Of a stretch of 11,538 nt of DNA, positions 1 to 8,601 are shown one piece after another; position 1 is the stretch's first letter; each line of letters begins with the position of its first letter. Origin of the DNA: Flavobacterium sp. (GTDB lineage: Bacteria > Bacteroidota > Bacteroidia > Flavobacteriales > Flavobacteriaceae). The DNA lies in contig JASLED010000006.1 in assembly GCA_030151255.1 (NCBI GenBank), forward strand, positions 1 through 11,538. The letters are read 5' to 3'. A model generated the notes under the pieces. That model was not told the DNA's origin, searched no databases, and saw only the letters and a program-made list of their open reading frames with translations. The position numbers and the translations under genes are program-made.

Positions 1-21
1 ATATTAATTCAATAACATTCG

Positions 22-29
22 TAAATTTG
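22..29 (+). promoter_or_regulatory. Candidate Bacteroidota -7 promoter element for the lipoprotein-mfd unit
   Basis: The bases TAAATTTG match the Bacteroidota primary sigma -7 consensus TAnnTTTG exactly. The element ends 20 bases before the ATG at 50, which would give a 5' leader of roughly 13-15 bases. The -33 TTG element would fall at the very edge of the window and cannot be judged. A second, poorer match (TACTTTG) lies at 31-37. No Shine-Dalgarno sequence is seen between the element and the start codon, as is usual in this phylum. Confidence 0.55.
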
Positions 30-49
30 GTACTTTGAAAATACAACCT

Positions 50-646
50 ATGAAAAATTTTTTGACATTACTATTTGTTGTTGTTTTAAGTTTTACATCT
101 TGTAAAAAGCAAGAAGAAGATGGTTTTCGCGATCAAGAAAAAATACAAGCGTATAATGACAGCGTGTTTAATCATTTAAATGAAGTATGGAAAATAAACG
201 TTCCAAGAGGTTCTAAAACTTTAAATCCTATTTTGGAAGATTGGAAACCTTGGATGGCATTAGTAAACGAGCTAAAACTAAAACCAGTATCAACAATTGG
301 TGCATTTCAGAAAAAAGCACAAGCGCTGAGCGAAATTGCACAAAATCTAACTTATCAAGGTTATCCAGCAGAAATTGATCAACCAGATATAAAGGCACGT
401 TACACAACGTTACTTACTTATATTCAAAATTTAGATATGTACATTAATCTTTCTCCAATTGATTTAGAGAAGGTAGATGTTTGTTTAAAAGATGTGCAAA
501 AAAGTTTGAATGAGTTGGTAAAGATGATGGAAGAAGATTTGCTTCGCGATAATTACGAAAAAGAAGAAGGAGAAGATTTGATGATAGAAGAAATGAAAGA
601 ATTGATGAATAATACTCGAAATGCCAATCCTGAAGAAGTAGAATAA
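50..646 (+). CDS. Small predicted lipoprotein of unknown function, upstream of mfd
   Basis: I do not recognise the family. The ATG at 50 gives a 198-residue protein with a textbook lipoprotein signal peptide: a Lys at residue 2, a hydrophobic core at residues 4-16, and a lipobox ending in Cys18 (FTSC). Lipidation at Cys18 and envelope localisation are therefore expected. A TTG at 35 in the same frame would only add five residues in front of the signal peptide and lies too close to the promoter match, so it is rejected. The residues after Cys18 are KKQEED, an acidic run that may act as a surface-export signal. The mature part looks mostly helical, with two Trp in a DWKPW stretch (64-68), and ends in a strongly acidic Glu-rich segment (161-198). 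Its stop codon is 2 bases before mfd, so the two are probably cotranscribed and perhaps translationally coupled; this need not imply a shared function. Confidence 0.85.
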   Translation: MKNFLTLLFVVVLSFTSCKKQEEDGFRDQEKIQAYNDSVFNHLNEVWKINVPRGSKTLNPILEDWKPWMALVNELKLKPVSTIGAFQKKAQALSEIAQNLTYQGYPAEIDQPDIKARYTTLLTYIQNLDMYINLSPIDLEKVDVCLKDVQKSLNELVKMMEEDLLRDNYEKEEGEDLMIEEMKELMNNTRNANPEEVE

Positions 647-648
647 GT

Positions 649-3600
649 ATGGAAATCAAAAAACTTTTTAACGAAAGTATAGTTACCAAACAATTGGTAC
701 AAGATATCACCACAACAAAACAAGTAATTTGTTTAAAAGGCTTGGTTGGTTCATCTTTATCATTTCAAATAGAAGCAATTTTTCGCCAAGCAGAATTACC
801 TTTTTTACTTATTTTCAAAGACAAAGAAGAAGCGGCTTATTACCTAAATGATTTAGAAACATTGATAAATAAGGAAGATGTTTTATTCTATCCAGGATCT
901 TATCGTCGTCCTTATCAAATTGAAGAAACAGATAATGCCAATGTTTTGTTGCGTGCTGAGGTTTTAAATCGTATTAGTTCTCGAAAAAAACCAGCAATAA
1001 TTGTGTCTTATGCCGAAGCTATTTTTGAAAAAGTAGTTACCAAAAAAGTATTAGAAAAAAATACGTTAAAAGTAAGTTTAGGAGATTCATTATCGATTGA
1101 TTTTGTAAACGAAACTTTATTTGAATATAATTTTAAAAGAGTAGATTTTGTGGCCGAACCTGGCGAATTTTCTGTTCGTGGAGGAATTATAGATGTATTT
1201 TCATTTTCAAACGATAATCCATACAGAATTGAGTTTTTTGGCGATGAAATTGATAGTATTCGTACGTTTGATGTAGAAACGCAATTGTCATTAGAACGTC
1301 AGAAAAAAATTACAATTATTCCCAATGTCGAAAATAAATTTACTGCCGAAGCAAGAGAAAGTTTTTTAGAATACATTACCGAAAAAACAGTAATTGTTGC
1401 GCAGAATACAGCGTTTATTGCCGATCAACTCAATCATAATTACGAAAAGGCAATTACAATTTTTGAGAAGTTGAACAAAGAATTAAAATATTCTGATCCT
1501 TCTCAGATGTTTTTAAATGGAAAAACATTTGTGCAGCAAGCAGAAAATTTCAACTACATTGAATTAAGCGATAGCGCATTATTACAAGCCAAAAAAGAAT
1601 ATGTTTTACACACCAAAGTGCAACCTTCTTTCAATAAACAATTTGATTTATTGGCCGATAATCTAAATTACAATACAGATAATGGTTATACAAATTATTT
1701 ATATTGTGCCAATGAAAATCAGGCGCGTCGTTTCAAAGATATTTTCGAATCGTTGCGAGACGAAAAAGATAAAAAAAGTTTAGTACAGCAATACAAAACA
1801 ATTGTAATGCCTTTGTATGGCGGGTTTATTGATGAAGAAAAACAAATTGCTTGCTATACAGATCATCAAATTTTTGAGCGTTATCATAAGTTTTCATTAA
1901 AAAACGGATATACCAAAAAGCAAACTATTACGCTAAAAGAAATTAATTCTTTAACTGTAGGTGATTATGTAACACATATCGATCATGGAATTGGAAAATT
2001 TGGTGGATTGCAAAAAATTCAGGTCGAAGGTAAAATGCAAGAAGCTATTAAATTGGTTTATGCAGACAATGATATTGTTTATGTAAGTATTCATTCGTTG
2101 CACAAAATTGCCAAATACAACGGAAAAGATGGCACTATACCAAAAATACATAAATTGGGTTCTAGCGCTTGGAAAAATCTTAAAAATAAAACTAAAGCAA
2201 GAGTAAAGCATATTGCATTTAATTTGATTCAGTTGTATGCAAAACGAAAAATGCAAAGAGGATTTCAGTGTGCGCCAGATAGTTATTTGCAACATGAGTT
2301 AGAAAGTTCGTTTATTTATGAAGATACACCAGATCAATACACAGCTACACAAGATGTAAAAGCAGATATGGAAAGCGATCGACCAATGGATCGATTGGTT
2401 TGTGGGGATGTTGGTTTTGGAAAAACGGAAGTAGCTATTCGCGCTGCATTTAAAATGGTTGATAACGGAAAGCAAGTGGCAATCTTGGTTCCAACTACAA
2501 TCTTGGCATTTCAGCATTATAAAACACTTTCAGAACGATTAAAAGATATGCCTGTAAAGGTAAATTACATCAATCGTTTTAAAACAGGAAAACAAAAAAC
2601 AGAAATTTTAGAAGAATTAACCAATGGTAAAATAGATATCATTATTGGCACACATCAATTGGTAAATAAAGGTATTGTATTTAAAGATTTAGGTTTGTTG
2701 ATTATTGATGAAGAACAAAAGTTTGGAGTTGCTGTAAAAGATAAATTAAAAACTATTGGAGAAAACATTGATACATTAACCTTAACTGCAACGCCAATTC
2801 CGAGAACGTTACAGTTTTCATTAATGGCTGCCAGAGATTTATCTGTAATTACAACGCCACCGCCTAATCGTTATCCAATAGAAACCAGCGTTGTTGGTTT
2901 TAATGAAGAAATTATTCGCGATGCTATAGCTTATGAAATAGAAAGAGGAGGGCAGGTATATTTTATCAATAATAGAATAGAAAACATACGTGAAGTAGCC
3001 GGAATGATTCAGCGTTTGGTTCCTAATGCAAAAGTAGGTATAGGGCACGGGCAAATGGATGGTAAAAAGCTAGAAGAATTGATGCTGGCCTTTATGGATG
3101 GGCAGTTTGATGTTTTGGTAGCTACAACTATTATCGAAAGTGGGTTAGATGTGCCAAATGCAAATACCATTTTGATTAATAATGCAAATAATTTCGGTTT
3201 GTCTGACTTGCATCAAATGCGCGGACGTGTAGGAAGAAGTAATAAAAAGGCATTTTGCTATTTTATTTGCCCACCATATTCTGCAATGACAGAAGAAGCA
3301 CGTAAACGTATTCAGGCTTTAGAGCAATTTAGCGATTTGGGTAGCGGGTTTAATATTGCAATGAAAGATCTTGAAATTCGAGGTGCCGGAGATATACTTG
3401 GAGGAGAACAAAGTGGATTTATCAATGAAATTGGTTTTGAAACTTACCAAAAAATTATGCAAGAAGCTATTGAAGAACTGAAAGAAAATGAGTTTAAAGA
3501 CTTATATGAAGAAGATGCCAAAGAAGAGAATAAAGTTTTTGTAAAAGATTGTCAAATAGATACCGATTACGAAATACTTTTCCCTGATGAATACATTAAT

Positions 3601-4005
3601 AATATTACAGAACGATTGAACTTATACAACGAGTTAAGCTCAATTACTAATGAAACAGATTTAAAAGCTTACGAACAGCGATTAATCGATCGATTTGGAC
3701 CATTGCCAAGGCAAGCAGTAGCCTTATTAGACAGTTTGCGCATTAAATGGCATGCTACTAATATCGGAATTGAAAAAGTGGTGCTAAAGCAAGGAAAAAT
3801 GATTTGTTATTTTATTAGCGATCAAAGTTCTGGCTTTTACACTTCGCCTAAGTTTAGACAAGTACTTACTTTTATTCAGCAAAGTGCTCATTTGTGTAAA
3901 ATGAAAGAAAAGCAAACAAAAAATGGCTTGCGATTATTATTGTCGTTTGATCAGGTAAAATCGATTAAAAAAGCTTTAGAATATGTAGCCATTATTGATG
4001 GATAA
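649..4005 (+). CDS. mfd: Transcription-repair coupling factor Mfd
   Basis: Mfd is a cytoplasmic ATP-driven DNA translocase that recognises RNA polymerase stalled at DNA damage, removes it and recruits UvrA. The 1118-residue protein is close to the family's usual length and has the expected domains in order. First is a UvrB-like N-terminal module with the GEFSVRGGIIDVF stretch (about 172-184). Next is the RNA-polymerase interaction domain, beginning near VGDYVTHIDHGIGKF (about 437). A superfamily 2 helicase core follows, with Walker A GDVGFGKT (586-593), the DEEQ box (687-690), TATPIPRT, and motif VI QMRGRVGR (856-863). The C-terminal TRCF domain that masks the UvrA-binding surface occupies about 960-1118. 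The N-terminal module lacks an intact Walker A, as expected for Mfd, in contrast to UvrB. The ATG is 2 bases after the lipoprotein stop. No frameshift or missing motif is seen. Confidence 0.98.
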   Translation: MEIKKLFNESIVTKQLVQDITTTKQVICLKGLVGSSLSFQIEAIFRQAELPFLLIFKDKEEAAYYLNDLETLINKEDVLFYPGSYRRPYQIEETDNANVLLRAEVLNRISSRKKPAIIVSYAEAIFEKVVTKKVLEKNTLKVSLGDSLSIDFVNETLFEYNFKRVDFVAEPGEFSVRGGIIDVFSFSNDNPYRIEFFGDEIDSIRTFDVETQLSLERQKKITIIPNVENKFTAEARESFLEYITEKTVIVAQNTAFIADQLNHNYEKAITIFEKLNKELKYSDPSQMFLNGKTFVQQAENFNYIELSDSALLQAKKEYVLHTKVQPSFNKQFDLLADNLNYNTDNGYTNYLYCANENQARRFKDIFESLRDEKDKKSLVQQYKTIVMPLYGGFIDEEKQIACYTDHQIFERYHKFSLKNGYTKKQTITLKEINSLTVGDYVTHIDHGIGKFGGLQKIQVEGKMQEAIKLVYADNDIVYVSIHSLHKIAKYNGKDGTIPKIHKLGSSAWKNLKNKTKARVKHIAFNLIQLYAKRKMQRGFQCAPDSYLQHELESSFIYEDTPDQYTATQDVKADMESDRPMDRLVCGDVGFGKTEVAIRAAFKMVDNGKQVAILVPTTILAFQHYKTLSERLKDMPVKVNYINRFKTGKQKTEILEELTNGKIDIIIGTHQLVNKGIVFKDLGLLIIDEEQKFGVAVKDKLKTIGENIDTLTLTATPIPRTLQFSLMAARDLSVITTPPPNRYPIETSVVGFNEEIIRDAIAYEIERGGQVYFINNRIENIREVAGMIQRLVPNAKVGIGHGQMDGKKLEELMLAFMDGQFDVLVATTIIESGLDVPNANTILINNANNFGLSDLHQMRGRVGRSNKKAFCYFICPPYSAMTEEARKRIQALEQFSDLGSGFNIAMKDLEIRGAGDILGGEQSGFINEIGFETYQKIMQEAIEELKENEFKDLYEEDAKEENKVFVKDCQIDTDYEILFPDEYINNITERLNLYNELSSITNETDLKAYEQRLIDRFGPLPRQAVALLDSLRIKWHATNIGIEKVVLKQGKMICYFISDQSSGFYTSPKFRQVLTFIQQSAHLCKMKEKQTKNGLRLLLSFDQVKSIKKALEYVAIIDG

Positions 4006-4021
4006 TAAATGATAATACAAT

Positions 4022-4055
4022 AAAAAAAGGTCTTGCCATTGGCAAGACCTTTTTT
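4022..4055. terminator. Bidirectional intrinsic terminator between mfd and the M16 peptidase gene
   Basis: A perfect 9-base-pair stem, GGTCTTGCC (4029-4037) with GGCAAGACC (4041-4049), encloses the three-base loop ATT. It is flanked by a run of A on the left (4022-4028) and of T on the right (4050-4055). Either strand therefore gives a GC-rich hairpin followed by a U-run. It lies in the 67-base gap between two convergent genes, 23 bases after the mfd stop, and can end both transcripts. Confidence 0.93.
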
Positions 4056-4072
4056 ATATTTGGATATATCGA

Positions 4073-6997
4073 TTAATAACCGAATAAATCTTCTAAGTTT
4101 AATTCTTTAATTGGTCCGAATTTTTTTACTGCTTCCCAATCTAAGTTTTCTTTTTTCCCTAAAAGTCCAACATTAAATGTTTTTCCTTTTACATGTTGAT
4201 TAAAGAAGTTTACTAAATCAGTCATTTTCATGTGTTGCGTTTGCGTGAAAATGTCTTTGTTGATATCATAGTTAATTCCTCTTTCTTGTAAAGACAACCA
4301 GTAATAGAAAATTTGAGCTTTTCTATAACGTTGTGTAGCAATACTTTTTAATGCAGAGTTTTTAGCATTTTCGAACTGACTTTCTGTTTGTGGCATGTCA
4401 TTCATCAACTCCATCATTGCATCAACAGCTTGTGGCAATTTGTTAGCTTGTGTACCAACATAAGCCATTACATAATTGTATTTATCCGATTTACCAGCAT
4501 TTGCGTAATAAGCATAAGCCGAATAAGCTAATGATTTTGATTCTCTAATTTCTTGGAATACAACAGAAGCCATTCCTCCACCAAAATAGCTATTAAATAC
4601 GCTTGAAGTAGCTAATAAATCTTTGTTGAATTTTTGCTCACGTCCGCGGTAAGAAATTTCTGCCTGAACCATATCGTATGGTGCAAAATATACTGTTCCA
4701 GTTGATGCTGGTTCTGCATATTCTCTTTTAGCAGGAAGTTTTTTGCCTTTTCCAAGATTATGATGATCTGCGATAGATTTTTTAATTGAGTTGATATCAT
4801 TTCCGTAATAGAAAACATCTTGATTGTAATCAAAGAATGAATGCAACATTTTTACTAAATCTGCAGGTTTGATTGCTTTTAATTCTTGTTCGCTTAAGAT
4901 ATCTGTAAAACGACTCAATTCTCCACCAGAAACAATATAGTTGTTTAATGCTCTTTGAATACCAGCTTTGCTAGATTTTGCATCAAAACGAGATTTTAAA
5001 ATTTGATCTACTAAATTGTCATAAGCTTCTTGATCTGCTTTTGCATTTTTAACCAAGTGCTCTAGCAATTTAATACCTTCAGGCATATTTTCTTTTAATC
5101 CTTTTAAAGAAATATATGTTTTATCTGTTCCTGAACTTATCGAGAAATCAACACCTAATTTGTAAAATTCTTTGCGAATATCTGCAGCAGAATATTTCTT
5201 AGTTCCCAAATAATCTAAATAGCCCAATGCTAAGCTTAACTTTTTGTCGTTATCAGATCCAAGAGGAGTGATGTAAGTTAATGTAGCTAAGTTGTTTGTT
5301 GTATTTTGGATTGAATATAAAGTAGCTTTATTTTTTCCGATTTGATCTTTTTTGATTGATGTATCAAAATCAACAAATTCAGGTTTAATATCTTTTACAA
5401 CTACTTTGTTTAATTCTTTATAGAACTGAGATTCGCTTTCTCTATTGATGTCTATTGGTGTAATACCAGGATTTTCAACGCGAACTAAATCTTTGTTTTC
5501 TCCTTGTTTTTTGTAAACAATAGCATAGTTATCACCGTAGTTTTCGTTGGCAAAACGTACAATATCTTCTTTTGTAATTTTTTCCATACGAGAAATAGTG
5601 CTTACAGCCTCTTCCCAGCTTACTCCTTGAATAAATGCTTGGTACATTTCTGTAGCCATTTCATCATTGTTTTCAACAAGTTCCATTGAATTTTTCTTCA
5701 ATTCGTTAATTACAGCTTGCAATAACCAATTGTCAAATTCTCCTTTTTTAATTTTATTTAATTCTGTAAGTAAGATATCTCTTACATCTTCTAATGATTG
5801 ACCTTCATTTGGCATACCCATTAAAGAATGAACAGAATAATCTTTCATAATCATTGGGCTACTTCTAGCATATAACAAACGTTGTTTTTGATTAATATCA
5901 AGGTCAATTAATCCTGCTTGTCCGTTGCTCAATAACATATCTATCATTGTTACATACAATGCATCATTTGTTTTAGCACCACCTAAACGGAAACCAATTT
6001 CTACACGCTCACTTTGTGGGCTATATACATCTGCAGATTGAATTTTTGTTAAAGGTTGTTCTACAGCTACATATTCTACAGGTTGAGGTCCTTTTTTCAT
6101 AGAACCAAAATATTTATCAACCATTTTAATTGTTTCATCAAACTGTAAATCACCAACTAAAACTACAGCAATATTATTAGGTACGTAATATTGATCGAAA
6201 TAATTGTGAATTGCAACCATTGAAGGGTTTTTCAAGTGGTCAGATGTTCCTATTGTTGTTTGTGTTCCGTAATGAGTTGTAGGAAACAATAAGCTCATCA
6301 TTTTTTCATTGGTTGCCCAGAAATCGTTGTCTTGACCGCGATTAAACTCTTCGTAAACAGCCTCTAATTCTGTGTGAAATAAACGTAAAACTAATTTTGA
6401 AAAACGCTCTTTTTCAATAATTAAGAATTTTTCTAATTCATTTGAAGGAATATCATTTTTATAAACTGTTTCATCAAACCAAGTATGAGCATTTGTTCCT
6501 GTTGCGCCAATTGATGCTACAGATTTGTCATATTCGTTTGCTACAGCATATTGAGAAGCTGCTTTAGAAACTTCATCTATCTTTTTATAGATTTGTTTTT
6601 TCAACTCAGGATTTGTCTCCTTTTTGTGTTGCTCGTATAAATCTGAAATTTGTTGAAGTAATAACTGCTCTGCTTGCCAGTTGATTGTTCCTAAATTATC
6701 AGTTCCTTTAAATAACATGTGCTCTAAATAGTGAGCTAATCCTGTGCTATCTTCTGGATCGTTATTAGAACCTGTTCTTACAGGAATATAAGTTTGAATT
6801 CTTGGTTCGTCTTGATTTTGAGCCAAGTATACTTTTAATCCGTTGTTTAACGTATAAATTCTAGTTTTTGTAGGATCGTTTTCTACAAACTCATAGCTAT
6901 ATCCGTTAGCATCTTTTTTTGTAATCGTTTTGTATTGAGCATGTAGTGCATTACTCAATGTTAAAAGAAAACCGATTAACAAATATCTTTTTTTCAT
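4073..6997 (-). CDS. Exported M16-family zinc metallopeptidase (insulinase/pitrilysin-like)
   Basis: This is a large two-half M16 peptidase, 974 residues from the chosen start, probably periplasmic or cell-envelope. The ATG at 6997 gives a clear signal peptide (MKKRYLLIGFLL, then LHA before Gln21), likely cut by signal peptidase I. An upstream in-frame TTG at 7033 would bury the signal and read through the promoter match, so it is rejected. The N-terminal half carries the inverted zinc motif HYLEH (89-93), and the third zinc ligand is probably Glu217 in EAVYEEFNR. The ligands are about 124 residues apart, against roughly 70-77 in pitrilysin and insulin-degrading enzyme. A helical, charged insertion at about 108-155 accounts for this. 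The C-terminal half lacks HxxEH (LGYLDYLGT near 590), as expected for the non-catalytic half, but keeps an M16-type FGGGMASVVFQEIRE segment (about 800-815). The substrate cannot be read from the sequence. It is monocistronic by position: own promoter match, convergent terminator downstream. Confidence 0.93.
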   Translation of the reverse strand: MKKRYLLIGFLLTLSNALHAQYKTITKKDANGYSYEFVENDPTKTRIYTLNNGLKVYLAQNQDEPRIQTYIPVRTGSNNDPEDSTGLAHYLEHMLFKGTDNLGTINWQAEQLLLQQISDLYEQHKKETNPELKKQIYKKIDEVSKAASQYAVANEYDKSVASIGATGTNAHTWFDETVYKNDIPSNELEKFLIIEKERFSKLVLRLFHTELEAVYEEFNRGQDNDFWATNEKMMSLLFPTTHYGTQTTIGTSDHLKNPSMVAIHNYFDQYYVPNNIAVVLVGDLQFDETIKMVDKYFGSMKKGPQPVEYVAVEQPLTKIQSADVYSPQSERVEIGFRLGGAKTNDALYVTMIDMLLSNGQAGLIDLDINQKQRLLYARSSPMIMKDYSVHSLMGMPNEGQSLEDVRDILLTELNKIKKGEFDNWLLQAVINELKKNSMELVENNDEMATEMYQAFIQGVSWEEAVSTISRMEKITKEDIVRFANENYGDNYAIVYKKQGENKDLVRVENPGITPIDINRESESQFYKELNKVVVKDIKPEFVDFDTSIKKDQIGKNKATLYSIQNTTNNLATLTYITPLGSDNDKKLSLALGYLDYLGTKKYSAADIRKEFYKLGVDFSISSGTDKTYISLKGLKENMPEGIKLLEHLVKNAKADQEAYDNLVDQILKSRFDAKSSKAGIQRALNNYIVSGGELSRFTDILSEQELKAIKPADLVKMLHSFFDYNQDVFYYGNDINSIKKSIADHHNLGKGKKLPAKREYAEPASTGTVYFAPYDMVQAEISYRGREQKFNKDLLATSSVFNSYFGGGMASVVFQEIRESKSLAYSAYAYYANAGKSDKYNYVMAYVGTQANKLPQAVDAMMELMNDMPQTESQFENAKNSALKSIATQRYRKAQIFYYWLSLQERGINYDINKDIFTQTQHMKMTDLVNFFNQHVKGKTFNVGLLGKKENLDWEAVKKFGPIKELNLEDLFGY

Positions 6998-7020
6998 AAT
7001 TAAGTAGTTTAATCTGGAAC

Positions 7021-7028
7021 CAAATCTA
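7021..7028 (-). promoter_or_regulatory. Candidate -7 promoter element for the M16 peptidase gene
   Basis: Read on the minus strand the bases are TAGATTTG, an exact match to TAnnTTTG. The element ends 23 bases before the chosen ATG at 6997, a geometry like the two other promoter matches in this window. I see no convincing TTG at the -33 position. Its position also argues against the upstream TTG start at 7033, which would lie upstream of the element itself. Confidence 0.55.
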
Positions 7029-7114
7029 ATCAATATTTTTATTTTTTATACTAGAAAAGTTTTAAAAGACAGAAGCTTATGGTATTGAGTGTTTTTATTG
7101 TAGTTAGTAGATAT

Positions 7115-7143
7115 TAAAAAAGGGCACTCATATGAGTGCCCTT
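7115..7143 (-). terminator. Intrinsic terminator of pyk
   Basis: A perfect 20-base palindrome occupies 7122-7141 (arms GGGCACTCAT and ATGAGTGCCC). On the minus strand it is followed by six T (7116-7121), giving a strong hairpin plus U-run. It starts about 25 bases after the pyk stop codon. On the plus strand no T-run follows, so it works mainly for pyk. It separates pyk from the M16 gene, which has its own promoter match downstream. Confidence 0.92.
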
Positions 7144-7166
7144 CATTACATTACGATAATTTCGAA

Positions 7167-8597
7167 TTATTTAATCTCTGATATTCTCAGAGTATTAACC
7201 ATTCCTTTTTCAACTATTGGCATTGCAGCTAAGTTTATTACCATATCGCCTTTTTGCGCATGATTTTTTTCTACCACCATATTGTTGATGTCTTCGATGG
7301 TTTCATCTGTACTTACGTATTTATCATAATAATACGCTTGAACTCCCCAAAGAAGATTTAATTGCGTTAGGATGCGTTTGTTTGAAGTAAATACCAAAAT
7401 ATCACTATTTGGTCTCCAAGCAGAAATCTGGAAAGCTGTGTATCCACTGTTTGTAAGTGTACAAATAGCTTTTGCTTCAATATCATTTGCCATTAACGCT
7501 GCGTGGTAACAAATGTTTTTTGTGATATAACGATTTGTTTTGATTGTTGGCGGATTTTGAGGCACATTAATTAATGGAGAATTTTCTACACTTTGAATAA
7601 TTTGTGTCATTCTCTCAATTACTTGTACAGGGTAACTACCTACCGATGTTTCACCAGAAAGCATAACTGCATCTGCTCCATCCATTACAGAGTTGGCAAC
7701 GTCGTTTACTTCTGCACGTGTTGGTGTAAGACTAGAAATCATTGTTTCCATCATCTGTGTTGCAATGATTACAGGTATACGAGCGTTTTTAGCTATTTGC
7801 ACCAATTGTTTTTGAATTAACGGAACTTCTTGTGCAGGAATTTCTACTCCTAAATCTCCACGAGCAACCATTAAGGCATCACAGTAAGCAATTAATTTAT
7901 TGATGTTTTTAACAGCTTCTGGTTTTTCTATTTTTGCTATAATTGGAATTTTGTGATCTGAATGTTCATTAATCAAATTTTGTAAATCGATTAAATCTTC
8001 AGGTGTTCTTACAAATGATAAAGCAATCCAATCTACTTGCGCTTTAATAGCAAAAATAGCATCTCTAATATCTTTTTCGGTCAACGCAGGTAAAGATACC
8101 TTAGTCATTGGTAAGTTTACTCCTTTTTTAGATTTTAAAGGACCTCCTTGAATCACTTTTGCAACAACTTCGTCAATGCTATTTGTTTCAACAACTTCGA
8201 AGATCAGTTTACCGTCATCTAACAAAATTTGTTCTCCAGTATTTACATCACTAGGAAATTTTTTGTAGTTCATGTAAACGCGGTTAGCATCTCCTTTGAA
8301 TTCTTCTTTTGTAGAAAAAGTAATTGTATCTCCAGGATTTACAATCACATCTTCTGCCATAATTCCTACACGCAATTTAGGTCCTTGTAAATCACCTAAG
8401 ATTGAAGTTGTGTAGCCAAATTCTTTATTTAAATCTCTAATTATATCAATCTTTGCTTGTACATCATCGTAGTCTGCGTGAGAAAAGTTGATTCTAAATA
8501 CATTTACACCAGCTTTAATCATGTTGTGTAATACTTCTCTTGAACTTGAAGCTGGGCCTAAAGTTGCTACGATTTTTGTTCTTTTTTTTGCTACCAT
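7167..8597 (-). CDS. pyk: Pyruvate kinase
   Basis: Catalyses the last step of glycolysis, phosphoenolpyruvate plus ADP to pyruvate plus ATP, in the cytoplasm. The 476-residue length is normal for a bacterial enzyme without an extra C-terminal domain. Visible landmarks are the N-terminal TKIVATLGPAS, the substrate/metal residues in FRINFSH (34-40), the B-domain lid (about 70-165), the catalytic Lys in IAKIEKPEA (Lys222, with Glu224 as metal ligand), the MVARGDLGVEIP signature (243-254), and Thr280 in IIATQMMETM. The C-terminal allosteric domain covers about 350-476. The segment DLQGPKLRVG has Lys74 where potassium-dependent enzymes such as rabbit muscle have Glu117 (GPEIR). By the known Glu/Lys rule this predicts potassium-independent activity, as in E. 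coli PykA. The ATG is 4 bases after the IPExxxVDY-family stop codon, so the two genes are probably cotranscribed. Confidence 0.98.
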   Translation of the reverse strand: MVAKKRTKIVATLGPASSSREVLHNMIKAGVNVFRINFSHADYDDVQAKIDIIRDLNKEFGYTTSILGDLQGPKLRVGIMAEDVIVNPGDTITFSTKEEFKGDANRVYMNYKKFPSDVNTGEQILLDDGKLIFEVVETNSIDEVVAKVIQGGPLKSKKGVNLPMTKVSLPALTEKDIRDAIFAIKAQVDWIALSFVRTPEDLIDLQNLINEHSDHKIPIIAKIEKPEAVKNINKLIAYCDALMVARGDLGVEIPAQEVPLIQKQLVQIAKNARIPVIIATQMMETMISSLTPTRAEVNDVANSVMDGADAVMLSGETSVGSYPVQVIERMTQIIQSVENSPLINVPQNPPTIKTNRYITKNICYHAALMANDIEAKAICTLTNSGYTAFQISAWRPNSDILVFTSNKRILTQLNLLWGVQAYYYDKYVSTDETIEDINNMVVEKNHAQKGDMVINLAAMPIVEKGMVNTLRISEIK

Positions 8598-8601
8598 ATT
8601 T

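Noticed and set aside
444..713. Minus-strand open frame across the lipoprotein-mfd junction
   Set aside because: It is a shadow of two well-supported genes, with low-complexity Leu/Ser-rich translation and no recognisable motif or promoter.
1951..3054. Three minus-strand open frames inside mfd
   Set aside because: They lie opposite conserved Mfd domains, their translations have no family features, and none has a start context of its own.
6998..7033. Upstream TTG start that would lengthen the M16 peptidase by 12 residues
   Set aside because: It would put charged residues in front of a clear signal peptide, and it lies upstream of the promoter match at 7021-7028.
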